This document shows positions 25,142 through 33,536 of a stretch of DNA of 64,000 nucleotides, in pieces. Position 1 is the stretch's first letter. The number at the start of each line of letters is the position of its first letter. The position numbers were made by a program, and so were the translations under genes. This DNA comes from SIG607 sp045533195 (lineage in GTDB: Bacteria > Bacillota > Clostridia > Oscillospirales > Acutalibacteraceae), in the NCBI GenBank assembly GCA_045533195.1, contig JAZSHI010000055.1:1-64000 (forward strand), written 5' to 3'. The notes beneath the pieces are model-generated. The model searched no databases and was not told where the DNA came from. It saw only the letters and a program-made list of their open reading frames with translations.

Positions 25142-27430
25142 ATGGAACAAATGACAGGACTTGATTTTAAAATCAAGGAAATGGCGGGGCGTATTAAAGA
25201 ACTCAGAGAAATTGAAGGTCTTACCCCCGAGGAAATGGCGGTTAAAACTGCCGTATCTACAGAAGAATATATTCAGTGTGAAGCAGGTAACAGTGACTTA
25301 AACTTTGCTTTTATCTACCGTTGCGCCCTTGCACTTAACGTTAACGTAACCGATATTATTGAGGGCTACAGCCCGAGACTTAAGTCCTATACCGTAACAC
25401 GTTCGGGTGCAGGTCAAAAAATTGCTCAGGCGCACGGTATGACCTATTATAACCTTGCTTATGCCTTCCAGAACAAGATTGCCGAGCCTCTTTACGTTCG
25501 CAGTATATATAGCGAAGAAGCACAGCACAAGGATATAGAGCTTACAACCCACGCAGGTCAGGAGCTTGATATTGTTATTGAAGGTCAGCTTATGGTACAG
25601 GTTGGCGAACACAAGGAAGTTTTAGGCCCCGGAGACAGTATTTATTATGATAGTGACGTTGCTCACGGTATGATTGCTATCGGCGGTAAAGACTGCCTTT
25701 TCTATGCTATTGTTCTTAATCCCACAGGCGAACCTATTCCCGAGCTTCTCCCCGCAAAAACCATTCTTGAGCCTAAAGCGGTTAAGAAGGACACTAAGGA
25801 AAGAATTTATCAGAAATTTATTGACGTGAAAGAGGATGCAAACGGCACTCCTACCTCAATTAAATTTAAAAATACCGAGAAGTTCAACTTCGGCTTTGAC
25901 CTTATTGACGCTCTTGCAGACAAAGAACCCGAAAAACTTGCAATGCTTCATATATCTAAGGACAAAACTGAACGCAGACTTACCTTTAAGGATATAAAGA
26001 AGGCATCTAACCAATGCGCCAACTACTTTAAGTCCTTGGGTATTAAAAAAGGCGACAGAGTAATGCTCGTTTTAAAACGTCATTATCAATTCTGGTTCGC
26101 TATGATTGGTCTTAATAAATTAGGAGCAATCGGTATTCCCGCTACTAATCAGCTTTTAGAGCACGATTTTGAATATCGCTTTAATGCGGCAGGAGTAAAT
26201 ACCATTATATGCACTGCTGACGGTGATACTGCAAATCAGGTTGATATTGCCGCCGCTAAATCTCCTACTCTTATAAATAAACTTATAGTAGGCGGAGAGA
26301 GGGACGGCTGGAGAAACTTTGACGAGGAATATACTCTATACAGTACCCACTATAACAGAACAGAGGATGCTCCGGGCGGAGATGACCTTATGCTTATGTT
26401 CTTCACTTCGGGTACTACGGGTTATCCCAAAATTGCCGCTCATAATTATAAATATGCCCTTGGTCATTTCCATACTGCAAAGTATTGGCATACGGTTGAC
26501 CCCGACGGACTCCATTTCACTATTTCCGATACGGGTTGGGCTAAATCAATGTGGGGTAAGCTTTACGGACAATGGCTTTGCGAAGCGGCTATATTCGTTT
26601 ATGACTTTGACCGCTTTGATGCCGCAGACATTCTCCCAATGTTTGCTAAATATAAAATCACTACATTCTGTGCACCTCCTACAATGCTCAGAATGATGAT
26701 AAAACAGGATATATCTCAGTACGATTTTTCTTCCGTTACTCATATGACTACGGCAGGCGAGGCTCTTAATCCCGAGGTTTACCGTCAGTTTGAAAAGGCT
26801 ACGGGACTTCAGATTCTTGAGGGCTTTGGTCAGACCGAAAGTACTATGATAATCGGTAATATGATTGGTTCAAGCCATAAAATAGGTTCTATGGGTAAAC
26901 CTGCTCCTATCTATGATGTTGATATCGTTGACCCCGACGGAAAGAGTGTTTCCGACGGTGAGGTTGGTGAAATTGTTATTAATGTTAAGGACGGTGCTCC
27001 CTGTGGACTCTTTACAGGATATTATCTTAACGAGGAAAAAACCAAGGAAGTATGGCACGACGGCTATTATCATACAGGCGATACCGCTTGGCGAGATGAA
27101 GACGGCTTCTATTGGTACGTTGGACGTGTTGATGACGTTATTAAGTCTTCCGGTTACCGTATAGGACCTTTCGAAATCGAAAGTGTTATTATGGAGCTTC
27201 CTTACGTTCTTGAATGCGGTGTTTCTGCCGCTCCCGACGAGGTAAGAGGTCAGGTTGTTAAGGCAAGTATCGTTTTGGTAAAGGGTACCGAGCCTACCGA
27301 AGAACTTAAAAAGGAAATCCAGAAGTACGTTAAGGACAGAACTGCTCCTTATAAGTACCCACGTATTGTAGTATTCAGAGACAGTCTCCCAAAAACTACA
27401 AGTGGAAAAATACAGAGAAATAAGTTATAA
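25142..27430 (+). CDS. XRE HTH-cupin-acyl-CoA synthetase fusion (Val unit)
   Basis: 762-residue paralogue of the gene at 22512, with the same three modules: HTH (~11-75, RIKELREIEGLTPEEMAVKT), cupin (~130-205, THAGQELDIVIEGQLMVQVG, DSIYYDSDVAHGMIA) and AMP-forming synthetase with FFTSGTTGYPKIA (~418), GFGQTEST, YHTGDTAWRDEDGF and terminal SGKIQRNK. GGAGAGAAG precedes the ATG. It leads the operon that encodes a ferredoxin-linked 2-oxoacid oxidoreductase and a branched-chain aminotransferase under a predicted Val T-box. Isobutyrate to isobutyryl-CoA is therefore the likely reaction. The last ~70 codons are far closer in nucleotide sequence to the first paralogue than the rest of the gene. Confidence 0.9.
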   Translation: MEQMTGLDFKIKEMAGRIKELREIEGLTPEEMAVKTAVSTEEYIQCEAGNSDLNFAFIYRCALALNVNVTDIIEGYSPRLKSYTVTRSGAGQKIAQAHGMTYYNLAYAFQNKIAEPLYVRSIYSEEAQHKDIELTTHAGQELDIVIEGQLMVQVGEHKEVLGPGDSIYYDSDVAHGMIAIGGKDCLFYAIVLNPTGEPIPELLPAKTILEPKAVKKDTKERIYQKFIDVKEDANGTPTSIKFKNTEKFNFGFDLIDALADKEPEKLAMLHISKDKTERRLTFKDIKKASNQCANYFKSLGIKKGDRVMLVLKRHYQFWFAMIGLNKLGAIGIPATNQLLEHDFEYRFNAAGVNTIICTADGDTANQVDIAAAKSPTLINKLIVGGERDGWRNFDEEYTLYSTHYNRTEDAPGGDDLMLMFFTSGTTGYPKIAAHNYKYALGHFHTAKYWHTVDPDGLHFTISDTGWAKSMWGKLYGQWLCEAAIFVYDFDRFDAADILPMFAKYKITTFCAPPTMLRMMIKQDISQYDFSSVTHMTTAGEALNPEVYRQFEKATGLQILEGFGQTESTMIIGNMIGSSHKIGSMGKPAPIYDVDIVDPDGKSVSDGEVGEIVINVKDGAPCGLFTGYYLNEEKTKEVWHDGYYHTGDTAWRDEDGFYWYVGRVDDVIKSSGYRIGPFEIESVIMELPYVLECGVSAAPDEVRGQVVKASIVLVKGTEPTEELKKEIQKYVKDRTAPYKYPRIVVFRDSLPKTTSGKIQRNKL

Positions 27431-27451
27431 TTAATTAAAGGAGTGAGAGCG

Positions 27452-28114
27452 ATGTTTGAGAAAAGAATTACGCTTTTTTGCGGACATTACGGAAGCGGAA
27501 AAACCAATATAGCTGTAAATGCTGCTTTAAAGCTTAGTCAAAATTATGAAAATATTGCTCTTGCCGACCTTGATATAGTTAATCCCTATTTCAGAACTAA
27601 AGACAGTAGTTATGAACTTAGCGAAAAGGGAATAAGACTTATTTGTTCCCAGTACGCTAATTCAAATGTTGATATTCCCGCTTTACCTCAGGATATTTAT
27701 GCTATTACCGATGATAAAGCATTAAAATGCGTTGTGGATATCGGCGGCGATGACAGAGGCGCTTACGTGCTGGGCAGAATAAGTGAAAAAATCGTTAGTG
27801 AAAACGATTACGATATGCTTATGGTAATAAACAGTTACCGCCCGTTAACCAGAGATGCCCAGTCAACCTTAGAGGTGTTAAGGGAAATTGAAACGGCTGC
27901 TAAAATTAAGTTTACAGGACTTGTAAACAATTCAAATTTAGGTGAAGAAACAACCGAGGAAGATGTAATCAGTTCGCTTTCTTATGCTGAAAGCATGTCA
28001 AAGGTGACAGGGCTTCCAGTTGTTGCAACCACCGTAAAAGAGGAACTTTGTGATGCTTTAAATGGAAAAATAGAAAATCTTTTCCCTCTTAAGCTTCAGG
28101 ATAAAATTTTATAG
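27452..28114 (+). CDS. ParA/MinD-like P-loop ATPase of the oxidoreductase operon
   Basis: 220-residue SIMIBI-class nucleotide-binding protein: Walker A CGHYGSGKTNIAVNAAL (~10-20), a switch-like NIALADLDIVNPYFR, VVDIGGDDRGAYVLG as Walker B/switch II region, and the NSYRPLTRDAQSTLE segment. No membrane helix and no conserved Cys pair of the Mrp/Nbp35 Fe-S carriers is visible. ATG 27452 is 8 bases from AAAGGAG; an upstream GTG overlaps that site and is unlikely. Position between an acyl-CoA synthetase and a 2-oxoacid:ferredoxin oxidoreductase suggests a helper for cofactor insertion, assembly or regulation, but this is inference. The biochemical role is unknown. Confidence 0.75.
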   Translation: MFEKRITLFCGHYGSGKTNIAVNAALKLSQNYENIALADLDIVNPYFRTKDSSYELSEKGIRLICSQYANSNVDIPALPQDIYAITDDKALKCVVDIGGDDRGAYVLGRISEKIVSENDYDMLMVINSYRPLTRDAQSTLEVLREIETAAKIKFTGLVNNSNLGEETTEEDVISSLSYAESMSKVTGLPVVATTVKEELCDALNGKIENLFPLKLQDKIL

Positions 28115-28167
28115 ATTACACATTAATTGTGCTTATCATAATATTAATTTGCTAAGGAGTGTTTAAT

Positions 28168-28374
28168 TTGGCAAAGTTGACATTTAAAACCGACAACTGT
28201 AAAGGTTGCGGACTGTGTGTAGATGCCTGTCCTAAACAGGTGCTTATTCTCGCTCAGGACAAAATTAACAAAAAAGGACATCATCCCGTTGAAGCCGCTA
28301 ATATTGAGGCATGTATCGGATGCGCCTTCTGTGCGACTATGTGTCCTGACTGTATTATCAAGGTAGAAAGGTAG
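28168..28374 (+). CDS. 2[4Fe-4S] ferredoxin, delta-type subunit of 2-oxoacid oxidoreductase
   Basis: 68-residue bacterial ferredoxin with two clusters: CKGCGLCVDACP and CIGCAFCATMCPDC. It is placed directly before the alpha subunit gene, so it is probably the electron-carrying delta subunit of the VOR/KOR-type complex. Start: GTG at 28159 overlaps the AAGGAG site, whereas TTG at 28168 lies 8 bases from it and gives the compact ferredoxin start MAKLTFKTDNCKGCG. Its stop TAG touches the GTG of the next gene. Reduced ferredoxin would supply the low-potential electrons for reductive carboxylation of acyl-CoA; the reverse reaction is chemically possible. Confidence 0.92.
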   Translation: MAKLTFKTDNCKGCGLCVDACPKQVLILAQDKINKKGHHPVEAANIEACIGCAFCATMCPDCIIKVER

Positions 28375-29447
28375 TGAAAAAAGTGGCAGATAAAGTTTTA
28401 ATGAAAGGTAATGAAGCTATTGCAGAAGCTGCTATAGTTGCAGGATGCCGTCACTATTTCGGTTATCCAATTACTCCTCAGACAGAAATTGCCGCTTATA
28501 TGGCAAAGCGTATGCCCAAAATCGGCGGTACCTTCCTTCAGGCAGAAAGTGAAATTGCCGCTATCAATATGGTTTACGGTGTTGCTTCTACCGGTAAGCG
28601 TGTAATGACATCTTCTTCAAGCCCCGGAATTTCCCTTAAGGGCGAAGGTCTTTCCTATCTTGCAGGCGCTGACCTTCCTTCTCTTATCGTTAACGTACAG
28701 AGAGGCGGCCCCGGACTCGGCGGTATTCAGCCTTCTCAGTCTGACTACTATCAGGCTACAAAGGCAGGCGGTCACGGAGATTTCAGAATGATAGTTCTTG
28801 CTCCTGCTTCCGTTCAGGAAATGGCTGACCTTACCGTAAAGGGCTTTGAACTTGCAGATAAATACCGTATGACATCTATGATTCTTGCCGACGGTACTAT
28901 GGGACAGATGATGGAACCCGTTTCTCTCGACCTTGCAGTTAATGCACCGGCTCCAAAGCCTTGGGCTACTACAGGAACAAAAATGGAACGTGAACACAAT
29001 ATTGTTAACTCTCTTTTCCTTGTTCCCGAAGAGCTTGAAAAATCTAACTTTGAGCGTTTTGAACGTTATAAGTACATAGAAGAAAACGAATGTATGTGGG
29101 AAGAGTATCTTATGGACGATGCAGAAATATGTATTGCCGCATTCGGTATCGCTGCACGTGTTTCCAAAAATGCTATTAACGAAGCAAGAAAGCAGGGTAT
29201 TAAGGTTGGTCTTATCCGTCCTATTACTCTTTGGCCTTTCCCTGCAGAGCCCTTTAAGAAGGCGGCAGATAAGGTTAAACAGATTATTTCTGTTGAGCTT
29301 TCTATGGGACAGATGATTGATGACGTACGACTTGCTAGTGAATGTAAGGTTCCCGTAACCCTAAGTAATCGTGCAGGCGGTATGATTCCTTCTCCCGAAC
29401 AGGTACTTGACGCTATTAAAGAAGCAGCAAAAGGAGGCGCAAAATAA
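28374..29447 (+). CDS. vorB: 2-oxoacid:ferredoxin oxidoreductase, alpha subunit (VorB-type)
   Basis: Alpha subunit of a thiamine-diphosphate 2-oxoacid:ferredoxin oxidoreductase, which interconverts 2-oxoacid + CoA and acyl-CoA + CO2. The 357-residue sequence has LMKGNEAIAEAAIVAGCRHYFGYPITPQTEI (given here as its start and end motifs GNEAIAEAA and YFGYPITPQTE), FLQAESEIAAINM, SSSPGISLKGEGLSYL and QRGGPGLGGIQPSQSDY, all typical of KorA/VorB alpha subunits. GTG 28374 or GTG 28383 could be the start. Branched-chain specificity is inferred from the Val T-box and the adjacent branched-chain aminotransferase, not from the sequence itself. Confidence 0.9.
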   Translation: MKKVADKVLMKGNEAIAEAAIVAGCRHYFGYPITPQTEIAAYMAKRMPKIGGTFLQAESEIAAINMVYGVASTGKRVMTSSSSPGISLKGEGLSYLAGADLPSLIVNVQRGGPGLGGIQPSQSDYYQATKAGGHGDFRMIVLAPASVQEMADLTVKGFELADKYRMTSMILADGTMGQMMEPVSLDLAVNAPAPKPWATTGTKMEREHNIVNSLFLVPEELEKSNFERFERYKYIEENECMWEEYLMDDAEICIAAFGIAARVSKNAINEARKQGIKVGLIRPITLWPFPAEPFKKAADKVKQIISVELSMGQMIDDVRLASECKVPVTLSNRAGGMIPSPEQVLDAIKEAAKGGAK

Positions 29448-30202
29448 TGGTAGTATTTGATAAACCTCATGCACTTACCGATGCTCCCATGCATTATTGC
29501 CCCGGTTGTACTCACGGTATAGTTCACCGTCTTGTTGCCGAGGTAATTGATGAACTTGGCATTGAGGGCAAAACCATTGGTGTTGCTCCCGTTGGTTGCT
29601 CGGTTATGGCATACAACTATTTTAACTGTGATATGATTGAAGCCGCTCACGGACGTGCTCCCGCTGTTGCAACGGGTGTAAAAAGAGCAGACCCCGAAAA
29701 TCATATTGTATTTACCTATCAAGGTGACGGTGACCTTGCTTCTATCGGTATGGCTGAAACAGTTCATTCTGCCGCAAGAAATGAAAATATTACCGTTATC
29801 TTTATTAACAATGCTATTTACGGTATGACAGGCGGCCAGATGGCTCCTACCTCTCTTCCCGGTCAGGTTACACAGACCTCTCCTTACGGAAGAGCTGTTA
29901 CTCAGTGCGGTTATCCCGTTAAGGTTTGCGAAATGCTTTCCAAACTTGACGGCCCCGAATATCTTGAAAGAGTAACCGTAAACAACGTTAAAAACATTAA
30001 AAACGCTAAGAAGGCTATTAAAAAGGCTTTCCAGAATCAGATTGACGGCAAGGGCTTTTCTCTTGTTGAGGTTGTATCCTCCTGTCCTACTAACTGGGGT
30101 ATGACTCCTAAGCAGGCGCTTGAGTGGATTGACGAAAAGATGATTCCTTATTATCCTCTTGGCGTTTATAAAGACAGAAGCGCAGATAAGGAGGAAGCAT
30201 AA
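29447..30202 (+). CDS. vorA: 2-oxoacid:ferredoxin oxidoreductase, beta subunit (VorA-type)
   Basis: TPP-binding beta subunit, 251 residues. The N-terminus has YCPGCTHGIVHRL. The TPP/Mg2+ motif is TYQGDGDLASIGMAET with the paired asparagines in FINNAIYGMTGGQMAPTS. The ALEWIDEKMIPYYPLGV end is typical for KOR/VOR beta chains. The ATG overlaps the alpha stop (TAATG) and the gamma subunit ATG overlaps this gene's stop, so the three subunits are translated as a coupled block. The complex acts in the cytoplasm with ferredoxin from 28168. Confidence 0.92.
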   Translation: MVVFDKPHALTDAPMHYCPGCTHGIVHRLVAEVIDELGIEGKTIGVAPVGCSVMAYNYFNCDMIEAAHGRAPAVATGVKRADPENHIVFTYQGDGDLASIGMAETVHSAARNENITVIFINNAIYGMTGGQMAPTSLPGQVTQTSPYGRAVTQCGYPVKVCEMLSKLDGPEYLERVTVNNVKNIKNAKKAIKKAFQNQIDGKGFSLVEVVSSCPTNWGMTPKQALEWIDEKMIPYYPLGVYKDRSADKEEA

Positions 30203-30735
30203 TGGCTACTAAACAGTTTTTATTTTCAGGCTTTGGCGGTCAGGGTATTCTTTTCTCCGGAAAATTTATTGCCTATAAAGGACTTATGGATGGTAAGCAG
30301 GTAAGTTGGCTTCCTTCTTACGGTCCCGAAATGCGTGGCGGTACTGCAAGCTGTAGCGTTATAGTAAGTGACGAACCCGTCGGTTCTCCTATTGTTTCTA
30401 AGCCCGATGTTCTTATCGCTATGAATCTTCCTTCTCTTGATAAGTATGAGTCCTCAGTTGCTGAGGGTGGGATGATTTTCCTCGATTCCTCTCTTATCGA
30501 AAGAAAGGTAGAGCGTGACGACGTTAAGGTTTTCTATATTCCTGCTACCCGTCTTGCAGGAGAAAACGGTATGCCTACACTTGCCAATATGATTATTGTT
30601 GGTAAGGTATTAAAAGAACTTGGAGATTTCTCTCCTGAAAGTGTTGATGCAGCTCTTTCTAAAGTAATCTCAGCAAAGCGCGCTGATATGGCTGATATAA
30701 ATAGAAAAGCAATGCAGATAGGCGCCCAAAACTAA
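30202..30735 (+). CDS. 2-oxoacid:ferredoxin oxidoreductase, gamma subunit (VorC-type)
   Basis: 177-residue gamma domain with the opening LFSGFGGQGILFSGKFIA glycine motif, SWLPSYGPEMRGGTASC (the conserved PEMRGG) and SKPDVLIAMNLPSLDKYE. These define the pyruvate/ketoisovalerate oxidoreductase gamma family. It completes an alpha-beta-gamma plus ferredoxin four-subunit enzyme. Start ATG overlaps the beta stop. The branched-chain aminotransferase gene follows after 15 bp with a good ribosome binding site (AAAGGAG), consistent with one transcript. Confidence 0.92.
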   Translation: MATKQFLFSGFGGQGILFSGKFIAYKGLMDGKQVSWLPSYGPEMRGGTASCSVIVSDEPVGSPIVSKPDVLIAMNLPSLDKYESSVAEGGMIFLDSSLIERKVERDDVKVFYIPATRLAGENGMPTLANMIIVGKVLKELGDFSPESVDAALSKVISAKRADMADINRKAMQIGAQN

Positions 30736-30750
30736 TAAAGGAGAAAAATT

Positions 30751-31815
30751 ATGAATATTTCTATTACAAAAACAACCTGTCCTAAGGAAAAACCTGACAG
30801 CAGTATATTGGGATTTGGTAAATATTTTACCGACCATATGTTTATGATGGATTATTCCCGTGAAGAAGGTTGGCACGATGCAAGAATTATTCCTTTTGAG
30901 AATATCTCTCTTCATCCGGCTTCTACCGTACTTCATTACGGAAGTGAAATCTTCGAAGGCCTTAAGGCATATCGCAGAGCAGACGGCAAGGTTCAGCTTT
31001 TCCGTCCTATCGAAAACATTCGCAGAATGAACAGCTCTGCTGAAAGACTTTGTCTTCCTCAAATAGATGAAGACGTTGCTCTTGAAGTTTTAACCGCTTT
31101 TGTAAAAATGGAGCAGGATTGGACTCCTTCTGCCGCAGGAACCTCTCTTTACCTTCGTCCTTTTATGTTCGGTAATGATAAAACCCTCGGTGTTCACGCT
31201 GTTCACAATGCCACCTTCGTAATTATCGCTTCTCCTGTAGGAAGCTATTATAAAGAGGGTATTAACCCCGTTAAGATTATGATTGAAGATCAGGATGTAC
31301 GTGCGGTTCGCGGCGGTACAGGTTATGCTAAATGCGGCGGTAACTATGCTGCAAGTAACCGTGCAGGCGAGAGAGCAGAACAGCAGGGTTATTCTCAGGT
31401 ACTTTGGCTTGACGGTGTTGAGAGAAAGTATATCGAAGAGGTTGGCGCGATGAACGTAATGTTCAAAATTAATGGTGAAATTGTTACTCCTATGCTTTCC
31501 GGTTCTATTCTCCCCGGTATAACAAGAAAGTCCTGTCTTGAAGTTTTACGTAAGGAAGGCTACAAGGTAAGCGAAAGACTTCTGAGCATTGACGAACTTG
31601 AAGAGGCTATGGAAAAGGGCACTCTTGAAGAGGCTTGGGGTTGCGGAACTGCCGCTGTTGTATCTCCCATTGGTGAGCTTTGCTACAAGGGAATTAAACA
31701 TCAGGTAAGCGGCGGTAATATCGGCGATGTTACACAGCATCTCTACGATACCCTTACCGGTATTCAGTGGGGCAAACTCGAAGATACTTTTGGTTGGACA
31801 CTACCCATTGATTAA
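30751..31815 (+). CDS. ilvE: Branched-chain amino acid aminotransferase
   Basis: Fold-type IV PLP enzyme, 354 residues, of the larger (type II) IlvE group. It interconverts Ile/Val/Leu and their 2-oxoacids with glutamate. Features: LHYGSEIFEGLKAYR, LYLRPFMFG, the Schiff-base Lys in GTGYAKCGGNYAAS, LWLDGVERKYIEEVGAMNV and GTAAVVSPIGE. As last gene of the Val T-box operon it would aminate the 2-oxoacids made by the oxidoreductase. No terminator is seen after it; the promoter of the Leu T-box unit starts 15 bases downstream. Confidence 0.96.
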   Translation: MNISITKTTCPKEKPDSSILGFGKYFTDHMFMMDYSREEGWHDARIIPFENISLHPASTVLHYGSEIFEGLKAYRRADGKVQLFRPIENIRRMNSSAERLCLPQIDEDVALEVLTAFVKMEQDWTPSAAGTSLYLRPFMFGNDKTLGVHAVHNATFVIIASPVGSYYKEGINPVKIMIEDQDVRAVRGGTGYAKCGGNYAASNRAGERAEQQGYSQVLWLDGVERKYIEEVGAMNVMFKINGEIVTPMLSGSILPGITRKSCLEVLRKEGYKVSERLLSIDELEEAMEKGTLEEAWGCGTAAVVSPIGELCYKGIKHQVSGGNIGDVTQHLYDTLTGIQWGKLEDTFGWTLPID

Positions 31816-31829
31816 TTTTCAAAAAAGAG

Positions 31830-31858
31830 TTGACAAAATTTATCGGTAATGCTATAAT
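31830..31858 (+). promoter_or_regulatory. Promoter of T-box unit 3
   Basis: TTGACA (31830-31835), 17-bp spacer, TATAAT (31853-31858): a perfect consensus. Confidence 0.9.
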
Positions 31859-31864
31859 TATTAA

Positions 31865-32127
31865 AAATTTTTAAATGCTATGAAGGAATTATTCTTTATT
31901 TAGGCTTGTTTCAGAGAGCTGACGGTTGGTGTGAGTCGGTACGGCAGGGTAAAGTAAGTCTCGTTCCGGAGCAGAGCCACCCAAACTAAGTAAGTGGCTA
32001 CGGCGTGTCCCGTTATCAAGGCAAAAGGCTTGTTTGAGCCTTACAGAGTGACCGTTTTATACGGTAATTAGGGTGGTACCGCGAATATTTTTCGTCCCTG
32101 AAACTTATATAGTTTCAGGGGCTTTTT
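31865..32127 (+). promoter_or_regulatory. T-box riboswitch, predicted leucine specificity (CTC)
   Basis: Stem I with AGAGAG and the apical loop ggttggtg closed by ctgac/gtcgg. The middle stem ctttatt/ggtaaag and basal helix GGAAT/GTTCC enclose the specifier CTC at 31960-31962. The T-box core gggtggtaccgcg is at 32071-32083, and a perfect terminator is at 32096-32105 with 32111-32120 followed by T5. CTC is the usual Leu specifier in Firmicute T-boxes. The leader sequence is unrelated in detail to the two upstream leaders apart from the conserved elements. It controls the LeuA-like gene and the two genes after it. Confidence 0.9.
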
Positions 32128-32151
32128 AATTGACGAAAGGAAGTACTTATT

Positions 32152-33534
32152 ATGAGAAAAATCTCTATCGCCGACACAACACTTTTAAACGAAGAGGTAA
32201 GTTTCAGTTTTAAGGAGAAAATCGAAATAGCAAGACAGCTTGAAAATCTTAACGTTGATGTTATTGAACTGCCTGCTATCGAAAACACAAGAACCGATAT
32301 TCTTCTTGTAAAAACCATATCATCCTTTGTTAAAAACAGTATTATTTCGGTTTGTGGCGGTATGACTAAAGAAAGTGTGGAAAACGCTGCGCTTTCTCTT
32401 GCTTCTGCCAATAAAGGCAGAATAAGAATTGAACTTCCTGTATCTCCTGTAGGTATGGAGTATATTTGTCATAAAAAACCCGATAAAATGCTTTTGTTTA
32501 TAGAGCAACTGGTTAAACTTGCAAAAGAAAAAACGGAGGATGTTGAATTCTGTGCTATTGACGCAACAAGGGCAGAAGGGGATTTCCTTGAAAAAGCTGT
32601 AGAGGTTGCAACAAACAGCGGTGCAACCGAGGTTTCTCTTTATGACAGCGCCGCTGAGACTATGCTTCCCGACGAATTTGCAGATTTTGCTTTTAACATC
32701 TGCGAAAAAACCAAAACTTTAGTAGGCGTATATTGCAACAACAAAAACGGAATGGCTATTGCCTGTGCTTCTATGGCTGTAAAAAAAGGTATCGTGACCG
32801 TTAAAACTGCTGTGGGCACTAACGCTGTGCCGTTGGAACTTTTTGCAGAAATGATTAAAAACTGCGGTGAATCCTTCGGATTTTCTTCTTCCCTTAAATA
32901 CACTCAGCTTAACCGCATAATTAAACAGATAAACTGGGTTGCAGAGAATACTAAAAACGGTAAAAACAACGTAGTAGCTCTTGAAACTGCAGATAATAAC
33001 GTGGATATGGACTCTTCCTTTGATAAAGACAGTGTTATGACTGCCGTATTAAAGCTTGGCTATGACCTTTCTGAAGAGGACAGCGCAAAGGTTTATGAAG
33101 AGTTCTTAAAGGTTGCCGAGAAAAAACGTGTGGGTTCGAAAGAACTTGAAGCCATAGTTGCAAGTGTTGCTTTGCAGGTACCTGCTACCTATAAGCTTAT
33201 CAGCTATATTGTTAATAACGGAAATATTATCTCTTCTTCTGCTCAGATTACTTTGGAAAAAGACGGTGAGCAGGTACAGGGAATTGCTATCGGCGACGGC
33301 CCTGTTGACGCTTCCTTCAGAGCAATTGAGCAGATAATAGGCACACATTTTGAACTTGATGATTTCCAAATTCAGTCTGTTACCGAAGGTAAAGAGGCTA
33401 TGGGAAGCGCCCTTGTTAAACTCAGAGTAAACGGAAAGCTCTATAGCGGTAACGGTATTTCCACCGATATTATCGGAGCCAGTATCAGAGCATTTTTAAG
33501 CGCTGTAAACAAAATTGTTTACGAGGAGGGTTAA
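32152..33534 (+). CDS. LeuA/isopropylmalate-synthase-like protein lacking catalytic residues
   Basis: 460 residues with an HMGL-type TIM barrel (1-~300) and a C-terminal LeuA allosteric domain (~350-460: GIAIGDGPVDASFRAIEQII, KLRVNGKLYSGNGISTDIIGAS). The barrel fits by pattern, but the active site is gone. The family's DTTLRDGEQ reads DTTLLNEEV (Arg and metal-binding Asp lost). The metal HxHND reads YCNNK (residues 194-198; both His and the Asp lost). The GxGERxGN motif is absent. It is therefore unlikely to condense acetyl-CoA with 2-oxoisovalerate. The intact leucine-sensing domain and Leu T-box suggest a regulatory or scaffolding pseudoenzyme. GAAAGGAAG precedes the ATG. It is coupled to the next gene by a 2-bp gap. 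Confidence 0.85.
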   Translation: MRKISIADTTLLNEEVSFSFKEKIEIARQLENLNVDVIELPAIENTRTDILLVKTISSFVKNSIISVCGGMTKESVENAALSLASANKGRIRIELPVSPVGMEYICHKKPDKMLLFIEQLVKLAKEKTEDVEFCAIDATRAEGDFLEKAVEVATNSGATEVSLYDSAAETMLPDEFADFAFNICEKTKTLVGVYCNNKNGMAIACASMAVKKGIVTVKTAVGTNAVPLELFAEMIKNCGESFGFSSSLKYTQLNRIIKQINWVAENTKNGKNNVVALETADNNVDMDSSFDKDSVMTAVLKLGYDLSEEDSAKVYEEFLKVAEKKRVGSKELEAIVASVALQVPATYKLISYIVNNGNIISSSAQITLEKDGEQVQGIAIGDGPVDASFRAIEQIIGTHFELDDFQIQSVTEGKEAMGSALVKLRVNGKLYSGNGISTDIIGASIRAFLSAVNKIVYEEG

Positions 33535-33536
33535 AT

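Noticed and set aside
32152..33534. Calling this gene a functional leuA or citramalate synthase
   Set aside because: The catalytic Arg, the metal Asp and both metal His residues are replaced and the GxGER motif is absent, so an enzymatic name would mislead.
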